A DNA stretch of 16,704 bases from Acidobacteriota bacterium (GTDB lineage: Bacteria; Acidobacteriota; Vicinamibacteria; Vicinamibacterales; Vicinamibacteraceae): the NCBI GenBank assembly GCA_023429845.1, contig JAEZCY010000186.1, positions 1 through 16,704 of the forward strand, in the 5' to 3' direction. Both the position numbers and the translations under genes were made by a program. Shown here one piece after another: positions 14,227 to 16,704 of the stretch. The notes beneath the pieces were generated by a model. That model was not told the origin of the DNA and made no database searches. It saw only the letters and a program-made list of their open reading frames with translations. Numbering within the stretch: position 1 is the first letter of the stretch; each line of letters opens with the position of its first letter.

Positions 14227-16479
14227 ATGCGCGGCGCTGCCCCACACGACCGATTCGTGCTGGTAGTGGCCGCGCTCTTTTTTTTCGCGCACCTCGCCTG
14301 GCTGCCACGCCATCTCGAGGACATCGATTCGCTGAATTTCGCGCTCGGCCTGCGCGACTACGACATCGCGGCGCACCAGCCGCATCCCCCTGGGTACCCC
14401 GTCTACATCCTTCTGGCGCGCGGCCTGCTCGGCGCGGTGTCCTGGTGGGTGGCGGACGGGCCGACGCAGGCGGCGGTCGCGATGTCGCTGCTCTCGGCCA
14501 TCGCCGGCGTCATCGCGGTGCTGGCGTCGTATCGCGTGCTGCGCGCGTTCGTCGCGCCGCCCGTGCCGACCCTGGCCGCCACGTTCACTGCCGCAGCGCC
14601 GCTGTTCTGGCTGACGGCCTCGCGTCCATTGAGTGACATGCCCGGACTGGCCGCCGCACTCAGCTGCCAATGGCTGATCCTGCGCGCCGCGCGATCCGAG
14701 GCGCGGACGCGGGACGGGTTCATCGCCGCGCTGGCGTGCGGCCTGGCCGCTGGCGTGCGTTCGCAGGTCACCTGGCTCGTGGTGCCGCTGCTGCTCTGGT
14801 TGGCGTGGCGGGTTGCCCGGCGCGTCGATGCGGCGCGCGCTCTGGCACTCGGCGCCACGGCCCTGGCGGGTGTAGCGGCATGGGCGGTGCCGATGATCGT
14901 CGTCACGGGTGGGTTGCCGGCGTATCGCGCGGCGCTCCTGTCGCAGGCCGGCGAGGACTTCCAGGGCGTGCCGATGCTCGTCCTCCAGCCTGGCGTCGGC
15001 AGGTTGGTCGGCGCGCTGGGCGAGACGTTCGTGTGGTCCTGGGGCTGGTGGCAGTTCGCGGCGGTGGTCCTCGCCGCGGCAGCGGTCGGTGTGCTGACCG
15101 TGCGCAGGCACGGCGGACTTGGCGTGTGGCTGGCGCTCGGCTTCGTGCCGTACCTCACGTATCACCTGCTGTTCCAGGAGACGGAAACCACTCGCTACGC
15201 GCTGCCGCTGATCCCATTGGTGGCCACGCTGGCAATGCTCGCGTTGCGTGCGTGGAACGGCCGCCTGGCCGTGCCGCTCGGCGTGGCGCTGTGCGTGGCC
15301 GCGCTCGGTGTGTCCGTTCAGGCCCACCGCCAGTACCTGTCTGCCGGCGTGTCGGTGAGCGAGGTGCTCGCCGCCATGGAACGGGACGCGCGCCGGAGTG
15401 GCGCCAGGCCCCATGTGCTCATGCACCGGCGCGTGTGGGCCGAGACGCGCCGGGCGCGTGCGGCGCTGCAGCCTGCGCCGCCGTACGAGGTGCTTCCGTC
15501 GCCGACCGTGCGCGAGTGGCAGCATGCCGCGGCGGTGTGGCAGCGGGACGCGCATGCATCCGTGTGGTGGTTGCTCGACCCGCGACGCGGCGACGACGTC
15601 GCCATCGACGCTCGGGCGCGCACGCTTCGACTCCACGCGGGGTGGCCATCACCCGCGGCCGAACTGCTTGGTGGCATGCGTCCGCATCCGTTCGACTGGA
15701 CGTCGATCCACCAACCGCAATGGATCCTGCTCGACGGCTGGGGACTGACGCCCGAACTCGCGGGGTTGTCGGCGGACGCCAACGTCGGTCCGTCCACCGG
15801 TGGGTCGGCGGCATTGGTGCGGCGGCAGGCCGGCAACGCCACGCTCGTGATCGGCGGACGTCACGTCGCGCCGCCGCAGGCGAGCGCGATCACGCTCGAC
15901 GTGCATGTCGGTGATGGATGGCGGCAGCAGGTGCAGGTGCGCCCGGGCCCCTTCGCACTCGTGTGGACGATGCCGGCGGGGAGCGTTGCCGGGCCAGGCT
16001 ATGCGCCGCTGCGCGTGACGGCCACCGACGCTGCGGCCGGACCGGAGCGCGTGTTGCTGGAGCAGTTCGACGTGCAGCCGGAGGGAGTGCCGGTTGTCGC
16101 GCTCGAGGACGGTTGGCACGAACCGGAGCGCAATGTCACCACGGGGCGCCGCTGGCGCTGGGTGGCCGCCGAAAGCCGGCTGCGCGTCGCAGGGGCGCGC
16201 GACGGAGTGCGCCTGGTGATCAGCGGCACCTGGCCGCGTCACTACGATCGCGAGCCGGTGCTCGAGATCTTCGCCGGCGAGACTCGCATCGGCAGCCACG
16301 TGCTGCGTCGACCGTTCCGCATCGAGCAGGTCGTCACGGCGCAGCACTTGCGGGCCGACGCCGGGCGCCTGACGTGGCGGGCTTCGCCGTCGTTCGTCGC
16401 CGGTGAGCGCACGGGCACGACCGATGCGCGGCGGCTGGCGCTGGAGATCGCGACGGTTGAAGCGCGGCCATTTCGTTGA
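14227..16479 (+). CDS. GT-C fold membrane glycosyltransferase (PMT/ArnT/DUF2723-like) with C-terminal soluble domain
   Basis: This ~750-residue protein has about ten hydrophobic spans up to roughly residue 365, then a soluble part of ~385 residues. The GT-C signature is in the first periplasmic loop: an acidic EDIDS (31-35) followed by QPHPPGYPVY (51-60), the pattern of PMT/DUF2723-type enzymes that take sugars from polyprenyl phosphate. ETETTRYALPLIPL (about 317-330) is the family's later RY...P segment. The C-terminal half is Trp-rich and beta-like (VLEIFAGETRIGSHVLRRPF) and I cannot name a domain in it. The sugar and acceptor are unknown. ATG 14227 is chosen over TTG 14218; no clear ribosome binding site precedes either. 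A run of eight T (14278-14285) lies in codons for Leu-Phe-Phe-Phe. Confidence 0.8.
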   Translation: MRGAAPHDRFVLVVAALFFFAHLAWLPRHLEDIDSLNFALGLRDYDIAAHQPHPPGYPVYILLARGLLGAVSWWVADGPTQAAVAMSLLSAIAGVIAVLASYRVLRAFVAPPVPTLAATFTAAAPLFWLTASRPLSDMPGLAAALSCQWLILRAARSEARTRDGFIAALACGLAAGVRSQVTWLVVPLLLWLAWRVARRVDAARALALGATALAGVAAWAVPMIVVTGGLPAYRAALLSQAGEDFQGVPMLVLQPGVGRLVGALGETFVWSWGWWQFAAVVLAAAAVGVLTVRRHGGLGVWLALGFVPYLTYHLLFQETETTRYALPLIPLVATLAMLALRAWNGRLAVPLGVALCVAALGVSVQAHRQYLSAGVSVSEVLAAMERDARRSGARPHVLMHRRVWAETRRARAALQPAPPYEVLPSPTVREWQHAAAVWQRDAHASVWWLLDPRRGDDVAIDARARTLRLHAGWPSPAAELLGGMRPHPFDWTSIHQPQWILLDGWGLTPELAGLSADANVGPSTGGSAALVRRQAGNATLVIGGRHVAPPQASAITLDVHVGDGWRQQVQVRPGPFALVWTMPAGSVAGPGYAPLRVTATDAAAGPERVLLEQFDVQPEGVPVVALEDGWHEPERNVTTGRRWRWVAAESRLRVAGARDGVRLVISGTWPRHYDREPVLEIFAGETRIGSHVLRRPFRIEQVVTAQHLRADAGRLTWRASPSFVAGERTGTTDARRLALEIATVEARPFR

Positions 16480-16504
16480 CACGTCCATGGCGCCCCGTTA
16501 CGCT
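16476..16504 (+). promoter_or_regulatory. Sigma-70-like promoter of the terminal lipoprotein gene
   Basis: TTGACA at 16476-16481 is a perfect -35, overlapping the stop codon of the glycosyltransferase gene. After 17 bases comes TACGCT (16499-16504), a three-of-six -10. Transcription would begin near 16511, leaving a leader of about 64 bases. Confidence 0.5.
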
Positions 16505-16524
16505 TGCCGCGTTGTGTTGAGTTG

Positions 16525-16542
16525 CGGCGCGTGTGTGCGCCG
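16525..16542 (+). other. Hairpin in the leader of the lipoprotein gene
   Basis: CGGCGC (16525-16530) pairs exactly with GCGCCG (16537-16542) around a GTGTGT loop. It lies in the predicted 5' leader, upstream of the GGGAG ribosome binding site (16560-16564). It could instead act as a weak terminator for the preceding gene, but it is followed by CACGTTT and not by a real T-tract. Confidence 0.3.
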
Positions 16543-16574
16543 TCACGTTTCTCCGTCCCGGGAGCCTCGGAACG

Positions 16575-16704
16575 ATGTCTCGACTGCGTGTCGTGTTGCC
16601 TGCTGTCGGCTTGTGCCTGGCGCTAGGTTTCGCTGGTTGTGCGAAGAAGGCGCCTGCGCCTGCACCCCCTCCGCCGCCTCCAGCACCAGCCACCACGCCG
16701 GCAC
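16575..16704 (+). CDS. Lipoprotein, N-terminal part only, probably Pal/OmpA-type
   Basis: The reading frame starts at ATG 16575 with GGGAG ten bases upstream and runs off the window after 43 codons. It begins MSRLRVVLPAVGLCLALGF and continues AGCAKKAPAPAPPPPPPAPA. That is a positively charged start, a hydrophobic core and a lipobox (FAGC) with the acylated Cys at residue 22, then a Pro/Ala linker. This design is typical of peptidoglycan-associated lipoproteins (Pal) of the Tol-Pal system in several phyla, but the OmpA domain that would prove it lies beyond the window. The lipoprotein call is strong and the Pal assignment is a guess from the N-terminus. It has its own predicted promoter. Confidence 0.75.
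   Translation, partial: MSRLRVVLPAVGLCLALGFAGCAKKAPAPAPPPPPPAPATTPA

Noticed and set aside
12427..15636. A 1069-codon open frame on the minus strand, across the P1B ATPase, the acidic gene and the glycosyltransferase
   Set aside because: It is antisense to three genes with clear family motifs or signals. The protein is Arg/His/Gln-rich, low-complexity sequence with a Val/Leu run where it mirrors the Asp/Glu codons. This is the usual shadow frame of GC-rich DNA.

Overview
The window is about 16.7 kb of very GC-rich chromosomal DNA, coding almost throughout, from a Gram-negative bacterium. Outer-membrane and periplasm-related genes (a Pal/OmpA-type lipoprotein start, a PBP4-type peptidase) support a diderm. 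The overall flavour (GldA/F/G plus DUF4340 operon, DUF72, secreted methyltransferase) suggests an Acidobacteriota-like or similar soil bacterium. The lineage is an inference; no marker gene in the window proves it. I see no insertion sequence, CRISPR array, rRNA or tRNA, and no gene-free stretch above 300 bases.

Layout. (1) 83-1033, minus: a DUF72 protein, divergent from the next block with 55 bases between the starts. (2) 1089-4754, plus: a tightly packed run of five genes, queE, queC, a GNAT acetyltransferase, a class I methyltransferase with an export signal, and an AlaX-type alanyl-tRNA editing protein. queE/queC and queC/GNAT overlap by 4 bases (ATGA). The first two make preQ0, the precursor of queuosine in tRNA, and the last removes mischarged amino acids from tRNA-Ala, so the block leans towards tRNA quality. 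(3) 4814-11060, minus, convergent with block 2: an ABC ATPase, its permease, a GldG-like auxiliary membrane protein, a DUF4340 protein and a PBP4-family D-Ala-D-Ala carboxypeptidase (dacB). Transcription runs from the ATPase to dacB, and three of the four junctions overlap. This looks like one envelope-related operon from a recognisable sigma-70 promoter at 11148-11176.

(4) 11212-13767, plus: an SmtB-type ArsR repressor and a zinc/cadmium/lead-type P1B ATPase. A near-perfect 11-2-11 SmtB-like operator sits over the predicted -10 and the repressor's start codon, so this is a self-controlled metal efflux unit. (5) 13864-14148, plus: a 94-residue protein whose last 53 residues are almost only Asp and Glu, preceded by a perfect TATAAT box and a good ribosome binding site. 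I do not recognise it; it is the strongest candidate for something undescribed. (6) 14227-16479, plus: a GT-C-fold membrane glycosyltransferase with a large C-terminal soluble part. (7) 16575 to the window end: the start of a Pal/OmpA-like lipoprotein with its own promoter.

Most of the window is well-understood housekeeping and accessory metabolism. The second looks worth taking are the hyperacidic protein, the textbook SmtB operator on a nearly leaderless start, the coupling of a Gld-like ABC system to a PBP4 peptidase, and the exported methyltransferase inside a tRNA-related operon.
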